Assembly (NCBI RefSeq): GCF_001590905.1
Contig: NZ_BCTT01000005.1
Coordinates: 124,001-188,000 of the forward strand
DNA from: Serratia grimesii NBRC 13537
GTDB lineage: Bacteria > Pseudomonadota > Gammaproteobacteria > Enterobacterales > Enterobacteriaceae
Direction of reading: 5' to 3'
DNA: 64,000 nt
Made by a program: the position numbers and the translations under genes. Position 1 is the first letter of the stretch. Each line of letters opens with the position of its first letter. The notes under the pieces are model-generated. The model made no database searches. It saw nothing but the letters and a program-made list of their open reading frames with translations, and was not told the DNA's origin. Shown piece by piece: positions 40,856-48,701 of this stretch.

Positions 40856-42142
40856 ATGAAAAAACTTTTATCCATGTTGGGCCTGAGTACGGTAACCATG
40901 GTTCCTTCTTTGGCCCTGGCCGCTCCGGCGGTCGCAGACAAGGCTGACAACGCCTTCATGATGATTTGCACCGCTTTGGTGCTGTTCATGACCTTGCCGG
41001 GTGTGGCGTTGTTTTACGGTGGTTTGCTGCGTTCCAAAAACGTGCTTTCCATGTTGACCCAAGTGACGGTCACCTTTGCTCTGGTGTGCGTGTTGTGGGT
41101 GCTTTATGGCTACAGCCTGGCTTTCAGCGAAGGTAACGCATTCTTCGGTGGCTTCCAGACGGCGATGCTGAAGGGCATCGGTATCGACAGCGTTACCGGT
41201 ACTTTTAACCAGATGATCCACGTGGCGTTCCAGTGTTCGTTCGCCTGTATTACCGTTGCGTTGGTGGTGGGGGGCTTTGCTGAGCGTATCCGCTTTTCTG
41301 CGGTGGTGATCTTTGCGGCTATTTGGTTCACCATTTCTTACCTGCCGATTGCCCACATGGTGTGGGGCGGCGGTTTCCTGGCCACTGACGGCGCGCTGGA
41401 TTTTGCCGGCGGTACTGTTGTGCACATCAACGCCGCCAGTGCCGGACTGGTTGGTGCTTATCTGCTGGGCAAGCGTGCCGGTTTCGGCAAGGAAGCTTTC
41501 AAACCGCACAACCTGCCAATGGTATTTACCGGGGCTTCTATCTTGTACATCGGCTGGTTCGGCTTTAACGCAGGATCTGCCAGCGCGGCTAACGGCATTG
41601 CGGCACTGGCGTTCCTCAATACCGTAGTGGCCACCGCAGGTGCGATCCTCTCCTGGACCTTTGCCGAGTGGATTGTTCGTGGCAAACCTTCACTGTTGGG
41701 TGCTTGTTCCGGCATGATCGCCGGGCTGGTTGCCATCACGCCGGCTGCGGGCACCGTGGGCGTTGGCGGGGCGTTGATTATCGGTCTGATTGGCGGTATT
41801 GCCGGCCTGTGGGGCGTGGTCACGCTGAAGAAATGGCTGAAGGTCGATGATACCTGTGATGTGTTCGGTGTGCATGGTGTGTGTGGCATCGTTGGCTGCC
41901 TGCTGACGGGGGTATTCACCTCTGCATCACTGGGCGGTACCGGTTACGCGGAAGGCGTTACCATGGCCCATCAGGTGTGGATCCAGTTATTGAGTGTGGT
42001 TATCACCTTAGTCTGGTCCGGTGTGGCTGCCTTTATTGCCTTCAAAGTGGCGGGCGCCATTGTTGGCCTGCGCGTCCCAGAAGAGCAAGAACGCGAAGGT
42101 CTGGACGTTAACAGTCATGGTGAGAGTGCCTATAACCAATAA
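40856..42142 (+). CDS. amtB: Ammonium transporter AmtB
   Basis: 428 aa, as in E. coli. Signal peptide (first about 22 residues, ending ALAAPA), then 11 membrane helices. The pore histidines lie in VVHINAASAG and GVHGVCGIVG. The C-terminal tail docks GlnK. The start is ATG 40856 with GGGGATGG upstream; a TTG two codons before is rejected. Co-transcribed with glnK. Confidence 0.98.
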   Translation: MKKLLSMLGLSTVTMVPSLALAAPAVADKADNAFMMICTALVLFMTLPGVALFYGGLLRSKNVLSMLTQVTVTFALVCVLWVLYGYSLAFSEGNAFFGGFQTAMLKGIGIDSVTGTFNQMIHVAFQCSFACITVALVVGGFAERIRFSAVVIFAAIWFTISYLPIAHMVWGGGFLATDGALDFAGGTVVHINAASAGLVGAYLLGKRAGFGKEAFKPHNLPMVFTGASILYIGWFGFNAGSASAANGIAALAFLNTVVATAGAILSWTFAEWIVRGKPSLLGACSGMIAGLVAITPAAGTVGVGGALIIGLIGGIAGLWGVVTLKKWLKVDDTCDVFGVHGVCGIVGCLLTGVFTSASLGGTGYAEGVTMAHQVWIQLLSVVITLVWSGVAAFIAFKVAGAIVGLRVPEEQEREGLDVNSHGESAYNQ

Positions 42143-42191
42143 GCCTTAAAGAAGAGCGGTGCGCTAAATAACTAGAAAATAATGATGATGC

Positions 42192-42225
42192 AAAAAGGGC
42201 GATGATGACATCGCCCTTTTTCTTT
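42192..42225. terminator. Bidirectional terminator between amtB and tesB
   Basis: 13-bp perfect stem (42192-42204 with 42209-42221), 4-nt loop, with A-run before and T-run after, serving both convergent genes. Confidence 0.93.
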
Positions 42226-42233
42226 GGTGGAGA

Positions 42234-43097
42234 TTAAGCTTCGCGTTGGCGGATCACGCCTTCCTGTACTGTAGTTGCAACCAGCACGCCATCACGGGTA
42301 TAGAATTGGCCGCGTACAAAGCCACGGGCGCCAGAAGCAGAAGGGCTCTCCACGACGTACAGCAACCAGTCATCCATGCGGAATGGACGGTGGAACCACA
42401 TTGAATGGTCGATCGTCGCGACCTGCATGCCAGGTTCCAGGAACCCGACGCCGTGTGGCTGTAGCGCGGTTGGCAGGAAGTTGAAGTCAGACGCATAGCC
42501 GAGCAAATACTGGTGGATACGCAGATCGTCCGGCATGGTGCCATTGGCGCGGAACCATACGTAACGGTTCGGTTCTTCCACGCTGCCTTTCAATGGGTTA
42601 TGGAATTTGACCGGACGCATTTCAATCGGTTTCTGCCCGATAAACTTCTCACGCACTTTGTCTGGCAACATGTGTGACAGCTTCTGGGCAATCTCCGATT
42701 CAGACATCAATCCTTCCGGAGGCGGCACATCTGGCATGGTGTTCTGGTGCTCAAACCCGTCTTCTGGGCTTTGGAAAGAGGCCGTCATGTAGAAGATTGG
42801 TTTACCGTGCTGAATAGCGCTGACGCGGCGGGCGCTGAAGCTGTTGCCGTCACGGAGAATTTCCACGTCATAAATAATTGGCTTACTGCTGTCGCCGGGA
42901 CGCAGGAAATAGCTGTGAAATGAGTGCACGCTGCGTTCAGCCGGCACGGTTTGCTTGGCTGCATACAGCGCCTGGCCAACGACTTGGCCGCCGAATACTT
43001 GACGTAGTCCCAGGTCTTCGCTTTGACCACGGAACAACCCTTCTTCAATTTTTTCCAGATCCAGCAGATCTAGGAGGTTTTGCAGTGCCTGGCTCAT
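42234..43097 (-). CDS. tesB: Acyl-CoA thioesterase II
   Basis: Double-hotdog thioesterase of broad chain-length range; 287 aa (E. coli 286). Recognised by [35 protein letters not shown] and the C-terminal [17 protein letters not shown], which carries the catalytic Asp. Monocistronic between convergent amtB and divergent ybaY. Confidence 0.97.
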   Translation of the reverse strand: MSQALQNLLDLLDLEKIEEGLFRGQSEDLGLRQVFGGQVVGQALYAAKQTVPAERSVHSFHSYFLRPGDSSKPIIYDVEILRDGNSFSARRVSAIQHGKPIFYMTASFQSPEDGFEHQNTMPDVPPPEGLMSESEIAQKLSHMLPDKVREKFIGQKPIEMRPVKFHNPLKGSVEEPNRYVWFRANGTMPDDLRIHQYLLGYASDFNFLPTALQPHGVGFLEPGMQVATIDHSMWFHRPFRMDDWLLYVVESPSASGARGFVRGQFYTRDGVLVATTVQEGVIRQREA

Positions 43098-43326
43098 AAA
43101 ATTACTACCCTTTTATAATCATTTTGAGCAGTGTGCGGAATATCACGGCAAGACGTCAATATATTGCGTTAAAGCACAGGGAAAATGGACTGAATACTGA
43201 GCATTATTAGAGGGCTAAATGATTAATAGGCAGGACTAAATGGATTTTTCAGTGTTTTGTGCTAAGTTTAATGAGTGCGGTGGTGAAAGCCACCAACATG
43301 TTGATAATAAAAAAGGAGACCGATCC

Positions 43327-43818
43327 ATGAAACTCTGGCAAATCGTAGGTGGAGCAGCAGCATTAACGATCACCCTGGCGGGCTGCGCCCAAAAGAGTGC
43401 GAAAGTGCCTACACCGACCGCGGGAAACCCAGCGATTGCGCAAACGCAGATTCAGGGCCCGGCGGTGACTGGTTCGGTTAACATTCGCCAGCGCATAGCG
43501 CTGCCACCGGATGCGGTACTGACAGTCACGCTCTCTGATGCCTCCCTGGCGGATGCGCCATCTAAAGTGATCGCCCAGCGTGCGGTTCGCACTGAGGGCA
43601 AGCAGGCGCCGTTTAATTTTGTACTGCCGTACAATCCGGCCGACATACAGCCTAATGCGCGCATTATCCTAAGCGCGGCGATTACGGTAAATGGTCAGAT
43701 GACCTTTATTACCGACACGATCCAGGAAGTGGTTAATCGTAATGGCACCCGTGCCGACCTGCTGTTAGTTCCCGTGCAGGGCATTCCGGTTCAGGCAACG
43801 CCAACAACGATGCCGTAA
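43327..43818 (+). CDS. ybaY: YbaY family lipoprotein
   Basis: 163 aa. Lipoprotein signal MKLWQIVGGAAALTITLAGC, followed by a YbaY/META-like beta domain: RIALPPDAVLTVTLSDASLADAPSKV and then RTEGKQAPFNFVLPYNPADI. The E. coli protein is longer (about 190 aa) owing to a Ser/Pro/Thr-rich tail that is mostly missing here. Function unknown. AAAGGAG lies about 10 bp before the ATG. Confidence 0.93.
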   Translation: MKLWQIVGGAAALTITLAGCAQKSAKVPTPTAGNPAIAQTQIQGPAVTGSVNIRQRIALPPDAVLTVTLSDASLADAPSKVIAQRAVRTEGKQAPFNFVLPYNPADIQPNARIILSAAITVNGQMTFITDTIQEVVNRNGTRADLLLVPVQGIPVQATPTTMP

Positions 43819-43847
43819 CTCTGCATTCCTGATGCAGTAAACTATCA

Positions 43848-43883
43848 ACAGCCTTTGCGCTCTGGCCAAAGGCTGTTTTGTTC
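43848..43883. terminator. Terminator between ybaY and ybaZ
   Basis: 10-bp perfect stem (43848-43857 with 43867-43876), 9-nt loop, followed by TTTGTTCTT. Serves ybaY and possibly the convergent ybaZ. Confidence 0.8.
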
Positions 43884-44198
43884 TTACCAGCGCCAGCCGT
43901 AAATCAGCAGATCAACCGTGCTGTGTTTGCCGAAGATAATTCCCTCCTCAAGCAATGCTTGTCGTTGGCGTTGGAAATCCTCACCTTGCTGCGAAATTTG
44001 CCCGTGCCGGTTAATTACCCTATGCCAGGGTAGGCTGCTGCCTTCAGGCAGACGCCTGAGTACACCGCCGACTTGCCGAGCTGCACGCGGTGAGCCAGCC
44101 AGCTGTGCAACTTCTCCATAGGTCGTGACCTTGCCATAGGGAATGGCAGCCACCACGTGGAAAACGCGTTGGCTGAAGGAGGCGTCTTCTGGTTCCAT
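43884..44198 (-). CDS. ybaZ: Alkyltransferase-like protein (ATL)
   Basis: 104 aa, C-terminal domain of O6-alkylguanine-DNA alkyltransferases without the suicide cysteine: the PCHRV motif reads PWHRV with Trp58. ATL proteins bind O6-alkylguanine, flip the base and hand the lesion to nucleotide excision repair. The helix-turn-helix and Arg finger in SPRAARQVGGVLRR are intact. Convergent with ybaY; divergent from ffs. Confidence 0.94.
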   Translation of the reverse strand: MEPEDASFSQRVFHVVAAIPYGKVTTYGEVAQLAGSPRAARQVGGVLRRLPEGSSLPWHRVINRHGQISQQGEDFQRQRQALLEEGIIFGKHSTVDLLIYGWRW

Positions 44199-44285
44199 TG
44201 TTGTCTTCCTGCGCGAGTAAAACCCCAGGCCAAGAGTGTGCCACAGACGAGGTGGGTAAGAAAACAGCGGTTGGCCCGGGTTGGC

Positions 44286-44314
44286 TTGCTATTTGGCGGG
44301 GCATCGCCGATAAT
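44286..44314 (+). promoter_or_regulatory. Promoter of ffs
   Basis: -35 TTGCTA (44286-44291), 17-bp spacer, -10 GATAAT (44309-44314), GC-rich discriminator. The implied leader of about 25 nt agrees with the RNase P-processed precursor known for 4.5S RNA. Confidence 0.65.
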
Positions 44315-44346
44315 GCCCACCGCTTCAGAGTACAGAAGCCGTCAAT

Positions 44347-44460
44347 GGGGGCCCTGTTGGTTCTCCCGCAACACTAACTTGTGAACTCGGTCAGATCCGG
44401 AAGGAAGCAGCCGTAGCAGGTGACGTGTGTGCCGGGATGTAGCTGGCAGGGCCTCCACCA
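44347..44460 (+). ncRNA. ffs: Signal recognition particle 4.5S RNA
   Basis: 114-nt RNA, the E. coli length. The universally conserved Ffh-binding elements are present: CAGGTCAG-like CGGTCAGATCCGGAAGGAAG with the GGAA tetraloop, AGCAGCC, then GTGTGCCGGGATGTAGCTGG. The 5' GGGGGCCCTG pairs with the 3' CAGGGCCTCC to close the rod. Its location between ybaY/ybaZ matches E. coli. Confidence 0.97.
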
Positions 44461-44649
44461 ATTTCTAAGCCCCATCGCCTTTTTCCCGTCATTATTTTTA
44501 GCACTCTCTCTGCACTCAACAACACGCAAGAACAACGTAGAAAACATAGCCACAGAAAGTGGTGGTGAACTGCCAGAAGCGCTCTAAATGCGCAAATAGG
44601 GCGGGAGAATTTACCGCGGCGTGTGAGTTTGCGATATGTTTCGGATTTA

Positions 44650-44674
44650 CCCTGCGACGTAGAAAGCCGCAGGG
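44650..44674 (-). terminator. Hairpin downstream of the alkyl sulfatase gene
   Basis: CCCTGCG/CGCAGGG 7-bp stem with an 11-nt loop just after the stop codon. No clear T-tract. Confidence 0.45.
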
Positions 44675-44682
44675 CATGAGTG

Positions 44683-46659
44683 TTACGGAGTTACAATATT
44701 GAACCAGAATTCAAAGTTATCCATATAGCCTAACATTTCGTCCATTTTTGCTCCGTTCCCCGTCACTTTCACTTCTCCCTTATCTTCCGCCTGTTTTAGC
44801 GTTTCCTCCTTGAGGATGATTTTATTCAACGTGTCGCGGTTAAGGGTGAGGGTAGCATCGGCATCTTTGGCTTCGGCATTGGCGGTGTGGTTTAGCACCC
44901 CGTTTTCCAGTTCCAGCTTGTACTTGCCACCATCATTACCAAGATCAATGTTAAACACGGCTTTGGCCTTGCCCGCCTTTTCTCCGTTGATATGCACCGC
45001 CAGGAAGTCAAAGAACATTTCCGGCGTCATCGCTCGCACGGTATCTGGGCTGGCGGTATTCGGGGTTGGTCCTTTTACCACGCCGTTACGCAGTTCTTGC
45101 GCGCCAGTGAGATAGAAGTTACGCCATGGACCAGATTCAGCCTGATAGCCCAGTTGTTCCAAAGCATCGGCTTCAAGATTGCGCGCATCCTGATTCTTCG
45201 GATCGGCAAAGACTATTTTACTGACCACCTGAGCAACCCAACGATAGTTGCCTTGATCAAAGTCGGTTTTGGCTTTTTTGAGAATGGCGTCAGCGCCCCC
45301 CATGTAATCGACAAATTTTTTCGCAGCTTCTTCTGGAGGTAGCTCGTCCAGTGTTGCCGGATTGCCGTCAAACCAGCCAAGATAGAGCACATATGTTGCT
45401 TTAACATCATGGCTTACAGAACCATAGTAGCCCCGGTTCGCCCAGGTTTTTGCCAGGCTGTCCGGCAGTTTGAAGTGCGCGGCTATTTCATCACGGGTGA
45501 GGCCTTCATTCGCCATCCGTAGGGTCTGGTCGTTAATATAGCGGTAAAGATCACGCTGGCTTTTAAGAAGGTTTACGACATTCTCGTTACCCCAGGTTGG
45601 CCAGTGATGCTGAGCCATAATGATTTCTGCTTTGTCACCCCAGCGAACTATCGCTTCATTGATATATTTCGACCAAGGTAGAGGTTCGCGAATTTTTGCG
45701 CCACGCAGTGAGTAGGTATTATGCAGCGTATGGGTGACATCTTCTGCCGCTTCGATGAGCTTCTTCTCTTCGATAAACCACAGCATCTCTGATGGGGCTT
45801 CAGAGCCTGGTGCCAGCATGAAATCATAGGTAAGACCGTCGATAACCTCCTTTTGCCCATCTTTTTCAATGATGTTGGTTGGGGCTATCAGGGTAACGGT
45901 ACCCGCCGATGTGGTTGTGCCCAACCCGGCACCCACCTGGCCTTTAGCGTCCGGTTTAAGCAGGTTGCCGTACATATAGCTGGCGCGGCGGCTCATGACG
46001 TTACCCGCCATGATGTTTTCCGCCACGGCGGCTTCCATAAAACCGGCAGGCGCATAGACTTTCACTTTGCCTGACTTAACATCTGCTTCATCGACAACAC
46101 CTCTCACGCCGCCATAGTGGTCAACGTGGCTATGGGTGTAGATGATGGCGACAACAGGTTTTTTCCCTCGATTTTTATAATAGAGATCCATACCTACTTT
46201 GGCGGTTTCTGCTGAAACCAACGGGTCGACTACGGTTACTCCCTCTTTACCTTCAATGATGGTCATGTTGGAGAGGTCTAAGTTACGGATCTGGTAAACG
46301 CCATCCGTCACCTCGAATAACCCACTGATATTAATCAACTGAGACTGACGCCACAGGCTCGGATTAACGGTGTCGGGGGATTTTTCGCCTTCCTTGATGA
46401 ATGCATATTGCTGCGGATTCCAGATCACATTGCCTTGTTCACCTTTAATAACCTCGGTTGGCAAAGGAGCAATAAAGCCTTTATGAGCGTTAGCAAAGTC
46501 GGTGTTATCAGAAAAGGGGAGTTGATCGTACAGTGCGTCATTCGCTTGCTTGGTTGCGGAGGCTGCGTCTTTCGGCGCAACTTCAGCCCAGGATGGGACA
46601 GTGACGGTCGAGAGTACGCCCGCTAATGCCAGTCGTCTCATGATTGGTGTTAATTTCAT
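44683..46659 (-). CDS. Alkyl/aryl sulfatase of the metallo-beta-lactamase type (SdsA1/YjcS family)
   Basis: 658 aa. Sec signal peptide (RRLALAGVLSTVTVPSWA, cleavage near 25), so periplasmic or secreted. The MBL dizinc motif THSHVDH spans 175-181, with further ligands expected in NIMAGNVMSRR and MAQHHWPTWG. A helical dimerisation domain follows, then a C-terminal SCP2-like domain (ATLTLNRDTLNKIIL) that binds aliphatic chains. It hydrolyses primary alkyl sulfates such as SDS to alcohol plus sulfate. Close to E. coli YjcS in design, but at a different locus. It stands alone between ffs and an AT-rich gap, as an accessory gene would. Confidence 0.9.
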   Translation of the reverse strand: MKLTPIMRRLALAGVLSTVTVPSWAEVAPKDAASATKQANDALYDQLPFSDNTDFANAHKGFIAPLPTEVIKGEQGNVIWNPQQYAFIKEGEKSPDTVNPSLWRQSQLINISGLFEVTDGVYQIRNLDLSNMTIIEGKEGVTVVDPLVSAETAKVGMDLYYKNRGKKPVVAIIYTHSHVDHYGGVRGVVDEADVKSGKVKVYAPAGFMEAAVAENIMAGNVMSRRASYMYGNLLKPDAKGQVGAGLGTTTSAGTVTLIAPTNIIEKDGQKEVIDGLTYDFMLAPGSEAPSEMLWFIEEKKLIEAAEDVTHTLHNTYSLRGAKIREPLPWSKYINEAIVRWGDKAEIIMAQHHWPTWGNENVVNLLKSQRDLYRYINDQTLRMANEGLTRDEIAAHFKLPDSLAKTWANRGYYGSVSHDVKATYVLYLGWFDGNPATLDELPPEEAAKKFVDYMGGADAILKKAKTDFDQGNYRWVAQVVSKIVFADPKNQDARNLEADALEQLGYQAESGPWRNFYLTGAQELRNGVVKGPTPNTASPDTVRAMTPEMFFDFLAVHINGEKAGKAKAVFNIDLGNDGGKYKLELENGVLNHTANAEAKDADATLTLNRDTLNKIILKEETLKQAEDKGEVKVTGNGAKMDEMLGYMDNFEFWFNIVTP

Positions 46660-47259
46660 TGGAATCCCCGCTGAGGTTTAGATGGCGAAATATCAATAAC
46701 TGTGGTTTCCCTTGTAACGATTTGTAACTCAAATATTAAATGTAATAGATGATTAAGATTGAGCAAGTTTAAATAAAAAGAGCATCGCTGATAGATTATT
46801 TGACGAAAGAGGCTTAACTTACTACATGGGAAGTGTTATTTGTTTTTTAACGAGCTGGCGTCGTTTTTGATGTTTTGATTGAATTTTTTAGTCTTTATCC
46901 TCCTGCGTTGTGAATAAATACCTTTTAAAATCATGAAATTGTATTTTTATTATCTTTTCGTTTTGTATTTTCTCTTGGTTTCTTTATGTTTTTAATTTCA
47001 TATAGGAATTTTATTAATATTTTTATTGTCTTAACGGGTTTGTAATGGTTATTTTTATAATTGATATTTTCATGATAACAGGGGGGAATGATCGAATTTT
47101 TCATTATGGATAGGAAAACGAGTAAAATAGAATGTTTCAGATTAGAGATAAGAACGGAAGGTAGGGGATGCCGCTATTTGATAGGGAGTCAATAAAAGTG
47201 GTTTTGCGCGGAAACTGTTAACGTGTTGCGCTGGGTTTCTACAGCGCAACACGTCAATA
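46660..47259. other. AT-rich non-coding stretch
   Basis: 600 bp, strongly AT-rich between about 46730 and 47140, unlike the surrounding coding DNA. I see no ORF with a ribosome binding site and no repeat, apart from the hairpin at 47221. It must hold the alkyl sulfatase promoter at its left end. Suggestive of xenogeneic, H-NS-bound DNA. Confidence 0.6.
47221..47254 (-). terminator. Hairpin after the purine permease gene
   Basis: 13-bp perfect stem (47221-47233 with 47242-47254), 8-nt loop, 6 bp past the stop codon. T-tract absent, so either a terminator of unusual type or a 3'-end stabiliser. Confidence 0.6.
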
Positions 47260-48603
47260 TTAGTGTCTAACCAGCGTAGCGAAATAGTACGCCAGTGGGA
47301 TCGCCAGTAGATAAAGACCCACAGGCACTTCACGCCACTTACCGGCAATCACCTTGATAATGATATAGAACAGCAACCCACCTGCTATGCCAGTACCAAA
47401 GCTGTTGGCGATCAATGTGATCATCACCATCATCAGTACCGGCAGGCCGTCGGTAAAGTTGGCCAAGTCGACTTTGCGCAACCCGCTGAACATATTAAGG
47501 CCGATCAAAATCAGCGCTGGTGCAGTCGCTTCTTTTGGGATCATCAGGGCAACCGGTGTGAACAGTAGCATCAGTAAAAACATCACCGCCGCAGCGAGTG
47601 CGGTTAGCCCGGTTTTTCCGCCAGCTTCGGCGGCTGCTGAAGACTCGATCAGCGCTGTGGCGGCAGGAATACCGACACAAGGACCGAGGGCTGCGGCGAT
47701 AGAGTCCACCATGAAGGGGCGGTTGATGTGCGGCATATTACCGTGCTCGTCCAGCAATCCGGCTTCCCCCCCCACGGCCAGCGTCGTGCCCATGGTTGAG
47801 AAAAACTCCGAAGCGAAAAACACAAACAGATAGGGTAAGAAGGCAATATTCAATGCGCCGATCAGATCGACATGGCCGAATACTGGGGCCAATGAATGCG
47901 GCATCGCCATCAGGCTGGTTGGCAGATGTGTTACGCCGAATGGGATGCCGACCAGAGTAGCGAACAGGATCGCCCAGAGAATAGCGCCGGGAATGCGCCG
48001 GGCCTGTAGAGCAATCGCCAAAAACAGGCCACACAATGCAATCAATGCACCGGGCGCAGTGAAGTCACCCAGCATCAGCGCATTGGATTTTGCGTTGGCC
48101 AGTACCAACCCGGCGTTGCGGAACCCCAGTATCGCGACAAACAGCCCGATAGAGGCCGTTAGCCCAAGCTTGATCGATTGCGGTACCGAGCGAGTGACGA
48201 CTTCACGTAGCCCTAGCCGGGTTAAGACGAAAAACAAAATACCTGACCAGCAAGCGATACCCAGACCAATTTGCCAACTGATGCCTTCACTGCCAGCCAA
48301 TGTCACGCCCACCAGCACTGAACCGCCGATACCCGGCCCAACAATAAACGGCAGATTGCCGTAAAATGCCATCAGCAAGGTACCCAACACGAACACCAGA
48401 ATGGTGCCTGTGGTGACTGCGCCTTTATCCATACCCCCGACGGCCAGTAATCCGGGGATCACGACCAGCAGATAGGCCGCAGCCAGAAAACCGGTGATCC
48501 CGGCCAGGCATTCGGTTTTGACACTACTTTGCCGCGCGTGCAGTTGAAAACGCCGCTGCAGCCAGCCCCCTGGTGTTGGAGCAGGTACTGAATTTTCTGC
48601 CAT
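47260..48603 (-). CDS. NCS2 purine (adenine) permease, AdeP/AdeQ-like
   Basis: 447 aa, AzgA-type subgroup of the nucleobase-cation symporter-2 family; E. coli AdeQ/AdeP are 444-445 aa. Thirteen to fourteen hydrophobic segments. Family sequences TECLAGITGFLAAAYLLVVIP, NLPFIVGPGIGG and SSAAAEAGGKTGLTAL. Lies directly downstream of adenine deaminase on the same strand, which supports adenine as substrate. In E. coli adeQ and ade are also neighbours, but elsewhere on the chromosome. Confidence 0.9.
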   Translation of the reverse strand: MAENSVPAPTPGGWLQRRFQLHARQSSVKTECLAGITGFLAAAYLLVVIPGLLAVGGMDKGAVTTGTILVFVLGTLLMAFYGNLPFIVGPGIGGSVLVGVTLAGSEGISWQIGLGIACWSGILFFVLTRLGLREVVTRSVPQSIKLGLTASIGLFVAILGFRNAGLVLANAKSNALMLGDFTAPGALIALCGLFLAIALQARRIPGAILWAILFATLVGIPFGVTHLPTSLMAMPHSLAPVFGHVDLIGALNIAFLPYLFVFFASEFFSTMGTTLAVGGEAGLLDEHGNMPHINRPFMVDSIAAALGPCVGIPAATALIESSAAAEAGGKTGLTALAAAVMFLLMLLFTPVALMIPKEATAPALILIGLNMFSGLRKVDLANFTDGLPVLMMVMITLIANSFGTGIAGGLLFYIIIKVIAGKWREVPVGLYLLAIPLAYYFATLVRH

Positions 48604-48622
48604 GAAGGCAATCTCCCGTCAC

Positions 48623-48680
48623 TATACCTGTCGTATTTCAAGCGGAACGGCCTGGCCGCAGCTCGAAATCTATAGGTTAT
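48623..48680. repeat. Short ERIC remnant between ade and permease
   Basis: About 57 bp: TATACCTGTCGTATTTCAAGC at the left and GCAGCTCGAAATCTATAGG at the right, i.e. only the two ERIC ends. It lies in the 98-bp gap between the ade stop and the permease start, inside the presumed operon. Confidence 0.65.
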
Positions 48681-48701
48681 CTGTTGTTATTATGTTTGTT
48701 T

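Noticed and set aside
46660..47259. Possible hidden toxin or phage gene in the AT-rich gap
   Set aside because: Frequent stop codons in all frames and no ribosome binding site in front of any longer frame.
47142..47348. 68-codon minus-strand frame at the end of the purine permease
   Set aside because: Mostly overlaps the permease out of frame and crosses its 3' hairpin.
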